DNA from: Trichoplusia ni
Lineage: Eukaryota > Arthropoda > Insecta > Lepidoptera > Noctuidae
Length of the DNA stretch: 64,000 bases
Assembly: GCF_003590095.1 (NCBI RefSeq)
Contig: NC_039480.1
Location: 12,315,328-12,379,327, forward strand
Direction of reading: 5' to 3'
Under the pieces are notes generated by a model, which saw nothing but the letters and a program-made list of their open reading frames with translations, ran no database searches and was not told the DNA's origin. Below are positions 11,554-24,546 of this stretch, piece by piece. How positions within the stretch are numbered: the first letter of the stretch is position 1; every line of letters begins with the position of its first letter. The translations under genes were made by a program, and so were the position numbers.

Positions 11554-14500
11554 GTTTTACTTTTTGTAACGTATTCTAACAAAATAATTCAGTTCTAAAC
11601 ATTCACAAATAAACCACGCAGCCCATTGCTACATAGTTTTCCGAATTCATTAAAAAAAAGCATTAACGAAACGTTTCGTGTTAACAACAGCTTAGCCTCA
11701 AGACGTTTACTCGGCACTCTACCTCAAATAACGTGGTGTGACATAAATTGTTTGGAAAACCGAACAACTTGCTGGCAGAGCGGAGTAGAAAACTATTGAC
11801 TTACTGCAAACATTGGGGGACGGAATTATATACACTTTACTACACTGTGTTCGTATATGGCTGGCCGACTACGAGACTATAGAAAAAGGGGTCGTATAAA
11901 AATCATAAAACTCACATTTTTGGTGTATACCATTCGAGTCACGTAGCCCAACGAGATCACGTTCATCTTTGTTTTTTGTGAGGACCTAATCTGTGATTTT
12001 TTTTTTCTGTACCAGCAACACATGCGCTTGATAAATGGCCAGTTTTCGAGTGCGGCCGTAAAAAATAAATAACTATGAGAAATTGATCTGTGGATGTGAC
12101 TCGGTTTATGTTCGTTTTTCTTATTTGTCGTCGTTATTTATTTGTGAATTTGTAGAGTATGGTAGCGTAAAATACATAAAAATGGCGATAGTAAAAGCAG
12201 TTTGTTTCAGGAATAGCATAATTATTGTTTACCTTCCCAAAAATGATATTTTTATAACCCTTTGTATATTTTGGTACAGACAGTGAGACAGTACCTGTAC
12301 GCATGCACCCAATTCCAGAATTGTTTTTATTTATTTTTTTAATGTACCTCATAACGAGATATAAAAAAATACGAGATACCGGTATCCATCACACATTAAT
12401 CTGGACTGCTCATACACGCGACATACCATCAGTCTTTCTGTCAGTTTCAGCGTTAATTATTTCAAGTGCACCACACGAGCAAGCCTCTCGTTGCCATACG
12501 CAAAGCTTTGACATAATTTATTTCGCTAAAGCAGTCCTGCCGGTAGCCTGAAACATTCCTAGGTTGCCTTTGAAATTATCCTGATAAATTCTTTCCCTCT
12601 GAAATAGGACTAACGCAACATACACATTATTATATTGAATTCAAAATAGTACAGGAACATGGATACGTGGTCTTTAAAACTATAAACTAGAGCGTCAAAA
12701 TATTAAGTAATCTATTTTCGATTTGTCTGTTTCACTCTGAGTCTTACCTTTATTTACGGATGCTGTCCAAGTGCTGCGATCAATATATTTCTGTGATATC
12801 ATTAAAATGTGTCTCTTAAGCTTATTGCGTTAGTGAAGCATTTTTTTGCAAGTTTTTGCTACGTTATACCTATATCTATTTTTTTTTTCAATACTTCAAG
12901 TGGTCGCATGGAAAACTGGGAAAGTATATTCAATTTTAAATTTTCATAATTAAATATAAATTACCATTCAAATAACACAAATCCTTAAAAAAAGCATCAA
13001 AGGCGCCATAAAAAACACTGCAATTTCAAAGGAAATCGAACAAAAACACTTCAAAAGAAAACTATTAACGGTAAGATTAAACAGCTCGATTTCCACAGCG
13101 CACAGAATACCGATTCAGTGATAAAAATATTTCTATTTGCCGGGTGCTCAGTGGACGAGGAATCGCAAATAGAGTTGTTTACAAAAGGTGCCAGAGTTTG
13201 CTGAGGGATCAGCCGTAGCAGAGCTAAGGACCCGACCTTTCTCAGAAGCATCTTTACACAGATTGTTTGCTCAGTGGGAATAATTACGAATCTTTACTCG
13301 AGCTTCAAATATAAGACGTGTACACTTTGGAAGACGAAAATAATTATGTCTGCTGTTAACAGAATAGATTGCTAGGTGTATAAATATTTGGTCTTGGTAT
13401 GAATATCTTTCGGTGGGTAATTAAATTTTCAATTTTTTTTTTCGGTAACACGTCATCAAATTTTTTATTACTTCCCATTTTTAGGAACTTTATGTTTGGA
13501 AGACAAATTCCACAATTATACCTATAGCAAAAAAACGCGCGATTAAACATATTTTTCTTTTTCGAATCTACCTATTACCCCTCGTTTGGCTATAGATACA
13601 AGAAATGCTATTAAAGTACGATATTAATATAAAAACCATTAAAGCTATGAATTTCAAGAACAGATTCTATTCATTAATGTAATTTATTCATAACTACGTT
13701 ATGATAATGATGATGACAGTCCCCATTTATTTACAGCGATAAACATCCCATTAATCAAAACATTAAAGAGAAATGATAATGTGACATTTCGTGAGCTTCC
13801 CTGAAGGAAATGGTCACACCTTAATGTCCAAGACCTTTGTACACGAGCCATCATATGGCTCTATACCTGTATATTACTATGTGTTTCAATGTGTGTGACA
13901 TTCGATGTGCGAAGGCAAATTTCTGAACCCTCTAATACGTTTACCTATAATATTGGGTTTCCATATTTTATTTTTATTTTTCGTCTAAACTTTTGCGGGA
14001 CAAAATATCAAATACGTATTCAAAATTATTAATTACAAATACCTGTTGGACATCATAAAAAATGATGTCATTCCAATTTTGCAGACATATTGTTTTATCC
14101 TGTCATTGTACTAATAACCATAAAGGTTTTCGAAGTCGTATGTCAAGCGAGGATAATATTATGTTAATGATCTCTCAATTGATTATTATCTGTGATCGGA
14201 CCATTATTGGACTGTATTAATAAATAGATAGGGGCCTAGCTATTGAACATGGAAGATTAAAGGGACATGAAGTAATAATTCAGATTGACATTTTACATAT
14301 GTAAATCTGGAAAGATAATTGTGTTTAATAAGGACATTAAAATTGGGGTTATAATAAATTTATTTGTGGTTTAATTTACAATATTTTTTGCACACTTTCA
14401 AGCCACTTCGAACTATGTTTTGTTTTTAACAATAAATACAAAGTTGAGTTTGTAGAAAGGTATGACATAGAAATATATTTCTTTTACCTTTTTGTACCAC

Positions 14501-16450
14501 AGTAAATAAGTTTTATAATTTTATAAGCGAAAGTATAAAAAATACTCGCTAGTGTTACCAGCACGTTAGACTTTCGTGTAAAGCCTTTCATAATGCCCGG
14601 GACTATTCTGTATACTGTTACGCAAGTGTTTAGCTATTGTCCCCAAGCATTTTGCGTTGCCAGCGTAAAAAATCCTTTCAGCCCGAAACTTAAGTGAAAA
14701 GAAAATTGTATGGTAACAATGTCTAACGACTTACAAGATAAGCAAACGTTTTTAGGTCACCCAAAAAAGTAAAGGACAATTTCAAATAATGTCTCAGAAA
14801 GCAAAACAAAGACCAAGAATTTCTTTGTTATTGAATTAATTAAAAAAATGTTTGTCAACCCTGATTCAAGGATGTAGCACAAAGAGTGTGAGAATTTATT
14901 TTCATTTCAAATTGCATTGTGACTAGCGCGAGAACCTTAATTAATTTTAATCCTTTCGTTGCTATTTCTCGCACGTTTTAAGCCCAAAACATTCGAGAAT
15001 AGGGATGGGGATGGGGAATAAGAAATGAAATCTATTTGTATCGATATACCAGACTTATTTTTTAAGAACATTTGTCAGATAAACTTCTTAAAATTTTGAG
15101 GGATAAGGCTTTTATGAGAGAAATAGAAAAGTCGCGTGTAAGTTTGATTCGTACTTTGTTCAATTTCTGTTTGCAGAACAACAGAGAAAATAATTAACGA
15201 ATAATGTTTACGAAACATCGTGACAAAAAAAAATCTTATCATCCCTACTCAAACTGTAAGTTAAAATGTTTGTCATCTCTGTTCAAATTGTACAAAACAT
15301 CAACCTTAGCTTAACGACTCAATCGATCATGATGTCAGTTAGGCATAATGATAATTTATCATCCGTAAGCACACTTTGCAAAATGGCACCGCGCGGTGGC
15401 GTAATGTGCCATCCTCTACATAAAATTTAAATTTCCGAATTATAATGTAAATAAGGATCACACAATGTATATTTACAAACAGCTATATTGAGGTTGAATT
15501 TGCATTGCCCTGGCGTTTGCTGTCACATAGGATTAATACTTTGAATAAGTGTAAACCATTGTGTTTTGGAATATAAAAACACAAAATGTTATGTATAGAA
15601 AACACTTATATTAGGGGTGTTGTGATTTGCGGCAAAATTTTGTATTTCTTCTATACGCTGTATTACACGGCATGCATAACAAAAAAAAAAACTAATTTTA
15701 AGTGCAACATTTTAAATTTTAAGAACAAAGCTTTAAACATTGTCAACAGAGCTAAGGCACTTTGTTTCCTTCAAGTTTTTACTTTCCTGTAACAAATGGC
15801 ATTCATACCTCACATGCATATGTCGACGTGGGAAAACACAATATGGTCTCGACAAATTATCTGGGAACTGTTCATAGTACTACCAACTGACGAAAGAGGA
15901 TGAAAAATTGCACAAACCATTGTATAGGTACTAAGTACTTAAACACAGGATATTAGTTATATTTCGAATTGAATGATTGGTACTTAGTAATCTTCGATTA
16001 TTTATCATAACCTAAATTAAAAAGTAACCGTCTGCGAGCCATGTTTATTTCTTTTCAAACCAATGTAATAATCCCGTTATCTCTTCCATTGGAATACAAT
16101 CTGCGATGATTACACACAAGGGATCAATATAAACGAAATTGTATCAAAACTTCCTTATACGATTGGAAATAACATCGGAATAAAACAAAACTTTTACAGG
16201 AGAAGTTTATTTTAACGTTTCTTCATATATTGAGAATGTTGATACCCATAAAGTTAACATTACCAGTTCGAACATACATCTAGCTTTTAAATGGCGATGA
16301 AAACATAAACTATTGAACTACTTATGCGACAACAGACAACAATTTGAAAGTTTATTACATGCGTACTTTAAGATTCCTATAGGCATAACTATACATCGGG
16401 CTTATACATAAAGAATAAAGCGCCATAATATTTGTCAGCATAACAATATT
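11554..16450. other. Long anonymous AT-rich stretch
   Basis: I see no supported gene, RNA or named repeat in these 4.9 kb. The frames at 12083-12286, 12303-12551, 13051-13251, 13356-13550 and 15586-15792 are short and low in complexity or rich in Phe, Ile and Lys, as expected by chance at this base composition. Confidence 0.5.
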
Positions 16451-16456
16451 TTTATT
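16451..16456 (-). terminator. Polyadenylation signal of the three-exon gene
   Basis: TTTATT on the plus strand gives AATAAA on the minus strand, about 155 bases beyond the TAG stop at 16613-16611. It is a candidate only. Confidence 0.45.
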
Positions 16457-16610
16457 CAGCTTTAGCCATTAGTCGCGGATTACTCTGCAACACGATATTA
16501 GACTAGACTTCATAAAACGATCGAATGCTGGCGCCACCCTTGTTGGTCCCGTTTTTATCTACAAAAAATATGTCCTTTACAGTTCATTGACTTGTTTTGG
16601 AGACCGCGCA

Positions 16611-18408
16611 CTATCTCACAGCTGATACAGCGACCACCACGTTTCTTCTACTCTTACTTTTTAATTTAACGATTCTATAACTGAATTTGTGTTTCTCATG
16701 ATACTCGATACTATTATTATCTCCTTTAGCGTTCATTTCTTCTTTGATGTTCGGTTTCTTTTGTTTTTCTTTTACTTTTATCCATCTATCATTTTTCCAG
16801 TCGTATTTTCTTCCCATTGCTAGAAGTATGTCTTCGAATTTAGGCCATGCGGAGTTTAAGCTTGGTTTTGGCTTGTCATGGTCTAGTGATTTGTAATTAA
16901 CAGTATTGTATTCATCGATGGGGAGTTTTGTTGTAACATCATTAGTGACGTTGCTCAGCCTCTCGTATATAAAATTTTGTTCTATTTTGTTGCTCTCATC
17001 ATCCATTGTTCTTGCTTTACGGTCTAGTTCATTCGTTACATGTTTGTGTATCCTATCAATATTAGCTCCCTTGTATCGTTCGTCGGGATATTCATCGTAA
17101 AAGCTTTCTATCTCACGCTCAATTTTTTCTGCAAAGGAAATTGAAATATGTCAGACACACTTTTTGCCAGCGATTGTTGGGAAAAGGGGAGAAGTTTGAA
17201 AGAAAACAATTTCCATGACATCGTTTGTAGGCGGGTTGTGGCCGTAATCCTAAAGGGGGTAAATTAATGACACATTTTGTTACACGGTATAATTTTAATA
17301 ACGGTATAGGTATGTATTGGGAACGATACAATAATTGTTACAATGAAAGTGTTCGATTACTGAACTTTGAACAGCTTTAGTGATATCTTGTGCAAGGTGG
17401 CTTTATAAAATATTTGAATAACATGTCAAAAAATAGTTGTGTAAAGTATATAATTTATTAACTTATTTTAAGCACTTATCTACTCCATATTCAATTTAAA
17501 TTTATCAATGTCAAAACGATAATCACATCGACTAAAATAACAATATAGAATCAATAAATCGATTTATTTAATGACGGTGTACTCTTAGAATTGATAAATT
17601 GAATCGCGTTTGTATCGATAACAGGGGCACTCGAACATGAACAGTTAATCGCATTTCCAAAGAAACCTTACCTGCCATATTTTTATACAACTCGATATCA
17701 TGTCGAAGCCTCTCTTTGTCCTTTTCCTTCCAGTGTCCGTCACCTTGATCTGTAGCAAATAAATTAAAGGTATATTTCTACTCGGCCAGTAATTTCGGAA
17801 TGAATAGAAACCTCTCAAAGGTTGGATCCGAAAGATCTCGTTTTTATTGTATTGATAGAAATTTCGATTGATGTTTTACGGGCAGGACTAGAGCTGATAT
17901 ATTTCTTGGTTTTTCCTTTTTCTGTATCGTCGTAATAGTAAATATCTGAGTTATTGTTGAGGCTGACGAAGTTGGGATTTGATTGTTCGGGAAGTAATAA
18001 ATAAGAGCTCCAAATAATTTCTAAAGGAGAGTTCTTTTTATTTTTATGTAGTAGGGTACAGCAAAAAAATTAATCAATCACGAGTTTAGCTACACTTGTT
18101 ACAGTCGGTCCGTGGATGAGGTACCCTGTATGTCAAAATGAATTCCTTCCGATTTTGGAAAGCACGTTAAATTATGGGTCACGACTGTCTTTAACATATC
18201 TTTAATAGGCGATACGGATCGTGAGAGCCTAGAAAATCTGGCAACCAGTCTTATTAAGGCCTATCATATTGCTTAATCAATTGTGTTGAGGAGATCAGAT
18301 AGGCAGCCGCTCCTTGTAAGGTTCATAGGTATACTTATAGGTGAACTTACCAATACATACAATAAATATGATGACGAAACTAATATAACGCATTATGTGT
18401 TTATACAT
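16611..18408 (-). CDS. Unidentified secreted protein, three coding exons, 217 aa
   Basis: I do not recognise this protein. Coding exons on the minus strand are 18408-18351, 17749-17672 and 17128-16611. Donors are GTAAGT (18350-18345) and GTAAGG (17671-17666); acceptors read TTTGCTACAG and TTCCTTTGCAG. Both introns split a codon after its first base, and the frame stays open across all joins. Residues 1-19 are a short basic lead plus the hydrophobic run YISFVIIFIVCI, a probable signal peptide. The mature part is highly charged and has no cysteine. Residues 27-60 look helical or coiled-coil, 139-170 carry AWPKFEDILLAMGRKYDW then a Lys-rich run, and N105 (NVT) and N183 (NNS) could be glycosylated. 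The first exon may have an acceptor just upstream (TTTTTGTTACAG, ending at 18434) and a non-coding leader exon. If coding continued upstream, the start would differ. A second in-frame Met is residue 6. Confidence 0.6.
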
Positions 18409-18434
18409 CAGCCTTCGTTTATATCTTGTAGACC

Positions 18435-19249
18435 TGTAACAAAAAGAACAAGTTTAATCCCAATTCAAAATATCCGGCTACATTAATATAACCCCTTAAT
18501 AAGAAAACTTATCAAATAAATTAATACTATTCATTTCGTAAGGAAACAACAGAGTTCTTCCAAAATTTTGTATAGAATTCTCAAGTTTGCTTTTCTATTC
18601 TTTGCCCAAAAACCGCTTCGCAATTGTAATCACGTTTTCGCATTCACCGCTTAAAAATGTTTGCACAGTTATGTACAAATATGGCGTAACTTCGTGTAGG
18701 ATAGTTGCTAAGTTCCTGTAACGTTTTAAACAAAAGCATACCGAAATTTTCGTACAAAAATACAAGAGTATGCATACTCTTTGCTCGGCCGCAATGTATG
18801 CAAAAGTGTAGTTAAATTATGAACGAGTTTGTTGGAGTTGTGTCAAAGGGATACCTCTGTATAAATGTTTTTGATTAAATATTTTATAATTCATGGAAAC
18901 ACTAAGTATTTGCCCTGTAATTTTATTTTATCTATTAAAATGTCGATTTATTTAATCCCTCTTCGGCGAAAAGAGGTATTATTCTATTCACAAGAGCTCA
19001 CAACAATGGTAAATGTTTCTTGAGTTGGCCCTTACGTTTGCCACTTGGCTGTATCATATGACCTGTGCTAGATAGGTGAAGGTGGCATCTGCAAGTGGTT
19101 ACTGTTACCGCGAGTCAAGGTAAAAAACTATTGTTACAATCCTCAATTTGATGGGTAATTAATTATTTTCGTCGGAACTATTTGTGCCTTACCCTTGTTG
19201 TCGTGAATCCGTTTCACACTTAATCGTTCAAATCCAAAAAGAGCCCACC
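18435..19249. other. No gene seen; upstream of the three-exon gene
   Basis: AT-rich DNA. The promoter and any leader exon of the minus-strand secreted-protein gene should lie here, but I found no TATA and initiator pair that I would commit to. Confidence 0.35.
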
Positions 19250-19410
19250 GTAACGTCCATTCAGGACAAAAACCTGTACGTTAGTCCAGTTTCTAAACTA
19301 TCGGTGTACCAAGTTTCGTTTAAACCTGTTCAGTGGTTTATGCGCTTTGCGTGACATACATACAAACTTTCGCGTTTACAATATTTTTGTAGGAAGTACT
19401 AATATGTTAC
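19250..19410 (-). repeat. Remnant of a Helitron-like or related lepidopteran repeat
   Basis: Read on the minus strand, the segment contains AACGCGAAAGTTTGTATGTA, then CACTGAACAGG, then CGAAACTTGGTACACCG. This order is common at the start of a lepidopteran repeat family and recurs at 62668-62790 on the plus strand. Both ends are eroded. Confidence 0.55.
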
Positions 19411-20170
19411 TAATACTAGTTTCTACATCACGTAAACCAAGATGTGGTACGATACCAATACATTACCGATCGTTGAATAATTGAACAGAACTCGCGCCCA
19501 TAATGTGTTTGAAATTACAATTCCATGTAATACATTGCCAAAATTATATTTCGATTGCGTTCCCGTATGAATTATTATTCGACTGAATATTCTATGTCAG
19601 TGTACGTAACCAAGATTAATGCCATTTCATAATAAAGTCAAGAGTTGCCGAGAATACGTTACGTTTGCCGTACTCTGATCATGAAGTTGGTGTCTTAGAA
19701 TAATAGATAATGAATTATTCAAACATTCGTAATAACCTGTAATCATTTATTATGATAAATGTTTTATATTGTGTCTTTGTAAAAGCACATGCAAAATACT
19801 TGAGATAGGAAGAGGTATTTTTATATAAAAAAAGAAACGAATAAATAAAAACAAAGGTTATTAAAAATAATTGAATCACAAATTGAATAAAACACTAGAT
19901 ACATTTCTAGAACAGTGTCAAACACTTCCCGGTCGATTGATCGATAACTACACGTCGTTTAAAGCCTATTTAATAATAGAAACCATAAATACATAATTAT
20001 GTGTGAACTTATGAATAGATTTATTTGTACACGAGTACCAACGTCACCTATTGAAATGGTCATTATAAGGGCTGTGAAATGTCGCTCTATTTATACTCTA
20101 CGAAGCACAAATAAACACTCGTTATGTTTATTTTAAACTTAGGTAATTTATTTGTAATTAACAAAAATAT

Positions 20171-20532
20171 CATCATTATCCTAGCCTTTTCCCAACTATG
20201 ATGGGGTCGGCTACCAGTCTAACCGGTTTCAGCTAAGTACCAGTGTTTTACAAGGAGCGACTGCCTATCTGACCTCCTCAACCCAGTTACCTTGGCAACA
20301 CGATACCCCTTGGTTAGACTGGTTGTCAGACTTTTTCAAGCTTCTGACTACCTGTAACGACGGTCAAAGATGTAGGAATAACAGCCGGGACCCACAATTT
20401 AACGTACCTTCCGAAACACGGAGGAACTCGTTATGACAAAAATGGTCACCCATCTACGGGCTAACCGCGTCAAGCATAGCTTGACATGTGATCAATTCAC
20501 TTATGCAGTTATAGCTTAGCCACGAGCTCCTC
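20171..20532 (+). mobile_element. Lepidopteran SINE, nearly full-length
   Basis: The element starts CATCATTATCCTAGCCTTTT and continues through GGGGTCGGCTACCAGTC, GCGACTGCCTATCTGACCTC, GGTTAGACTGGTTGTCAGAC and AACAGCCGGGACCCACAATT, ending near CACGAGCTCCTCC. I recognise this order from a very abundant noctuid SINE family. A more decayed relative is at 53264-53600. Its promoter head is not obvious to me, so the class is from memory of the family. Confidence 0.75.
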
Positions 20533-20910
20533 CTTTACAAAAATATCAATTTTGTTAAAAGATAATTTAAATTAAAAAGATTTGAAATCTAACGTCGTTA
20601 ATATTTAATCGACTTAGCAAGCACATTAGTGCATGTATTATTTAGTGCTACTAAGCTTACTGTATCGAGAAAAAATATAAAACGCATTGCAATAACACAA
20701 GCCAGTATAGACTATCAGAATATAATATCGGGTTTTCCTCAGCTCTCAAGACGTGCTCCGATAAAGGTTTCGATAACTTTCGTTTAGAGCCCTTGTATCG
20801 AAACGTATCACAGCAATAGATAAGGTTTAGTGGAGAGTGGAGGGATCTATTTACCCTGATATACAATAGTAGTCTTACGTACCTATATAATAGTATCACA
20901 TATGGAAACT

Positions 20911-21125
20911 GACTGCACGGATAGCCGAGTGGTTAAGATCACCACGCCAAACGCGCTGTGTACGAAGTGTCGAGGGTTCCCGCGTAGGACAAGCGTTTGT
21001 GTGATCCACGAATGCTTGTTCTGAGTTTAGGTAGAGTTCTGAGGTATCTTTGTGAATGAAGTCTAAATGTTAGTGAAACTTTCCGTATTACAAAAATTAA
21101 ATTCCGTATAGGATACTTGTTCAAA
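20911..21125 (+). mobile_element. tRNA-derived SINE (GACTGCACGGATAGCCGAG family)
   Basis: The head GACTGCACGGATAGCCGAGT is a tRNA-like 5' end with an A box at 20922-20932. The B box near 20974 is mutated (GGGTTCCCGCG). The body continues with TAGGACAAGCGTTTGTGTGA and TGAGTTTAGGTAGAG. It is the same family as 51508-51620 and 58712-58865. The tandem duplication below begins inside this SINE at 20985, so its body, but not its head, is repeated at 22203 onward. Confidence 0.8.
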
Positions 21126-22202
21126 CTGACATGTCGAACACTTGATTTGCCGAAAACAAATGTTGATTGTATAAAATTGAATTTTTATTTTTATAATTAT
21201 TCAGATTGTTATCCTAAGGTACATATCATCGGTTGTCTATTAAGCATTTTACTTGATGGTCGACCTTAAATTAGTTGGCCAATGTAATTCAAGTACGTTC
21301 TCTAAATAAACCAATTTATAAGATATATTTGACCATTCCACCTACACAATACTGGCATTTATTTGACCTTTGTTGGATTTGTACTGAAATAAACCAATAC
21401 TTAAATAAATCCATCCTATCTCGATATGTAACACTAGGTCCTATAGCAGAACTACTTTTGTAAAAGCGAGAAAATGAATAGTGTAACATCTTCCTTCCAC
21501 AATACCTAAAATTAATTATATTGAAAACTGACAATAAGGCCATGAAATATACCTATTTTGCCAAAAGTAATACTCACGAATGCCATTTTCCAAATTAATT
21601 GATAATCACAAAAGCGTTTTGTAAAACGATTGTATTTACACAAATAATATTATAATTAAATTCTCTGAACTTGTTAAGTCGTCCTTAAATATTAAAGTGC
21701 TCGTTGCTTCATAACGATTCCTTTGACAAAACGTATAAAAGAAATGAAGACGCAATAAAATATGATAAACCGTGATTGATGTTTTTTAATGTTGACAAAA
21801 TAAACAAGAATTACAATAATGTTTCTAAAGCTTTCGTTATGCGATTAAAGGGAACATTTAAAATCTCTTTACAAAAATATATGGCGTATTTTTTTTTGAC
21901 GACAGCGAGTTGAAATGAGATTTATGATTTTTCCCTAGCCAGAAGCGAAACTTGAACGATGTGGTGACTTTTTAATTTGTTTGAGATTTTTTCTCTCCAG
22001 TCAGCGCTTATTAAAATTCGCTCCTTCTAATATACGGTGATATTATACACACCTGGCATCTTAATTATAAGCATACTGAGATTTCCTGTGATCAGGCTTG
22101 TGGTGAATTATAATTTTTGGATGGATGATAGAAATATGAGTAATTAAGTAATAAAAATGGCCGGCCCAATGTCTCTTTAGGCAGTACGAATAAATTACAT
22201 GG
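20985..22202 (+). repeat. Tandem duplication, first unit (1218 bp)
   Basis: The unit opens with TAGGACAAGCGTTTGTGTGA inside a SINE and closes with AAATTACATGG. It is followed at once by the second unit. Nearly all bases agree; I found differences only at three places: one extra A near 21066, a rearranged patch of about 35 bases near 21126-21165, and a 4-base and a few single-base changes near 22122-22141. Everything else in it, including the short frames at 21275-21463 and 21316-21543, is duplicated exactly. Those frames have no protein-like features. Confidence 0.9.
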
Positions 22203-23407
22203 TAGGACAAGCGTTTGTGTGATCCACGAATGCTTGTTCTGAGTTTAGGTAGAGTTCTGAGGTATCTTTGTGAATGAAGTCTAATGTTAGTGAAACTTTC
22301 CGTATTACAAAAATTAAATTCCGTATAGGATACTTGTTCAAACTGACATTCAACATATTGCGAAACAAATGTTGATTGTATAAAATTGAATTTTTATTTT
22401 TATAATTATTCAGATTGTTATCCTAAGGTACATATCATCGGTTGTCTATTAAGCATTTTACTTGATGGTCGACCTTAAATTAGTTGGCCAATGTAATTCA
22501 AGTACGTTCTCTAAATAAACCAATTTATAAGATATATTTGACCATTCCACCTACACAATACTGGCATTTATTTGACCTTTGTTGGATTTGTACTGAAATA
22601 AACCAATACTTAAATAAATCCATCCTATCTCGATATGTAACACTAGGTCCTATAGCAGAACTACTTTTGTAAAAGCGAGAAAATGAATAGTGTAACATCT
22701 TCCTTCCACAATACCTAAAATTAATTATATTGAAAACTGACAATAAGGCCATGAAATATACCTATTTTGCCAAAAGTAATACTCACGAATGCCATTTTCC
22801 AAATTAATTGATAATCACAAAAGCGTTTTGTAAAACGATTGTATTTACACAAATAATATTATAATTAAATTCTCTGAACTTGTTAAGTCGTCCTTAAATA
22901 TTAAAGTGCTCGTTGCTTCATAACGATTCCTTTGACAAAACGTATAAAAGAAATGAAGACGCAATAAAATATGATAAACCGTGATTGATGTTTTTTAATG
23001 TTGACAAAATAAACAAGAATTACAATAATGTTTCTAAAGCTTTCGTTATGCGATTAAAGGGAACATTTAAAATCTCTTTACAAAAATATATGGCGTATTT
23101 TTTTTTGACGACAGCGAGTTGAAATGAGATTTATGATTTTTCCCTAGCCAGAAGCGAAACTTGAACGATGTGGTGACTTTTTAATTTGTTTGAGATTTTT
23201 TCTCTCCAGTCAGCGCTTATTAAAATTCGCTCCTTCTAATATACGGTGATATTATACACACCTGGCATCTTAATTATAAGCATACTGAGATTTCCTGTGA
23301 TCAGGCTTGTGGTGAATTATAATTTTTTGGATGATAGAAATATGATAATTAAGTAATAAAAATGGCCGGCCCAATGTCTCTTTAGGCAGTACGAATAAAT
23401 TACATGG
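22203..23407 (+). repeat. Tandem duplication, second unit (1205 bp)
   Basis: This is a direct repeat of 20985-22202, adjacent to it with no spacer. It lacks the tRNA-like SINE head because the duplication boundary is inside the SINE body. It ends at ATTACATGG and then unique sequence (AATCATTTAGAAAAATC) begins. The first base pair before the junction (G) is shared, so there is essentially no microhomology. Confidence 0.9.
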
Positions 23408-23840
23408 AATCATTTAGAAAAATCTATTTCGGAATATCATATAATTGTATTTTATTACCGCTTGATAGTAGTTCCGTCTGTATAGATATCGGTTATTGCG
23501 GCAAAAAAGTCTGTTATCTTAAGACTTGTAGCTTGTGCCTTGGAATGCAAATGGAGCTGGGCTTTAGAAAGAAGAAACCTTGAACTATGGACTAAGGAGG
23601 GCACTAATGAACTAAGTGCTTTAAAATCGCTTTAGCAGTTGATATTGTTACTTAAGGCAGACAAATAGTGATCCCAAAACGAGGTACGTACGTAAACTAT
23701 GATAGATGTGTGTGATAAATATTTCCAAGTAACTGTAGCATGGTGAATAAAAATAATTTAAGAGAAAAATCTTAGCAGCGTGTGTGCCTTAATATTTAGA
23801 TATAAACATTTCCACAACATTTCGACTTAAAAATTAAACT

Positions 23841-23918
23841 TTATTAAATGATGTAACGGTTTCGGACCCAACCGGAGTCCTTAATCATGAGCAGACGCGG
23901 CGGGATCGCGAGTCGAAC
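23841..23918 (+). mobile_element. Palindromic MITE, internally deleted copy
   Basis: TTATTAAATGATGTAACGGT is the outer left end. It jumps directly into the centre (TTCGGACCCAACCGGAGTCC, AATCATGAGCAGACGCGG, GATCGCGAGTCGAA). Compared with 54611-54766, about 30 bases of the left arm and the whole right arm are gone. Confidence 0.8.
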
Positions 23919-24546
23919 TTAAAATTAAACTGTTATTCCTTTACTATGTTAGAACCTATATTTTAAGAGCAAGGATTAAATTATTCAGTGAAGAGCTATA
24001 ACAGGATTAAAAACATTTTGGGATAAATCCGTGCCTTCACATCACATATTCGGGCTGTGGCTTTATCTCCTGCCACCATTGACGCGTGTGGACAGTAATA
24101 AACTCGTAATCGGGATTACTTGCTGCCCTTTGTGTAAATTCGTTCTCAAAATAACTTTATACCCTACTTAGTGTAAATAATGAGATTACGATTGTTATGT
24201 GTAGACCTACAAGTGTACATATGTTGTACTGATAAGTATTTATGTGAGTAGTTGATTAATAGGGTGTGAAAAGTGGAAAACTACTTAGTTGGTAAATGGG
24301 TGATTCTTCGGAAAAAATATCACCCATAGGATAAGGTAGCTTTGTCAGTTTAGATAGATTTTGCGAATGAAAAGGAATAAGGTCATCAAATTATCAAAAA
24401 ATCTTAATAATAGTTTGTTGCCCCAAATAATACCTGTTCGTTAAGAAATGTTTAGATATCTAAATGAGGTGTTATAATAATGTGTTAAGCGTATAAATCT
24501 GTTAGTTAACCTCAGTTTTTATCCCATTCCTTCTAACAAAGTTCTA

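Noticed and set aside
20911..20990. tRNA gene candidate
   Set aside because: The B box is mutated, no acceptor stem closes, and the sequence continues into a SINE body.
21275..22752. Identical pairs of 62- and 75-codon frames, suggestive of a duplicated gene
   Set aside because: The identity comes from the 1.2-kb tandem duplication. The frames are short, overlap on opposite strands and have no protein-like features.
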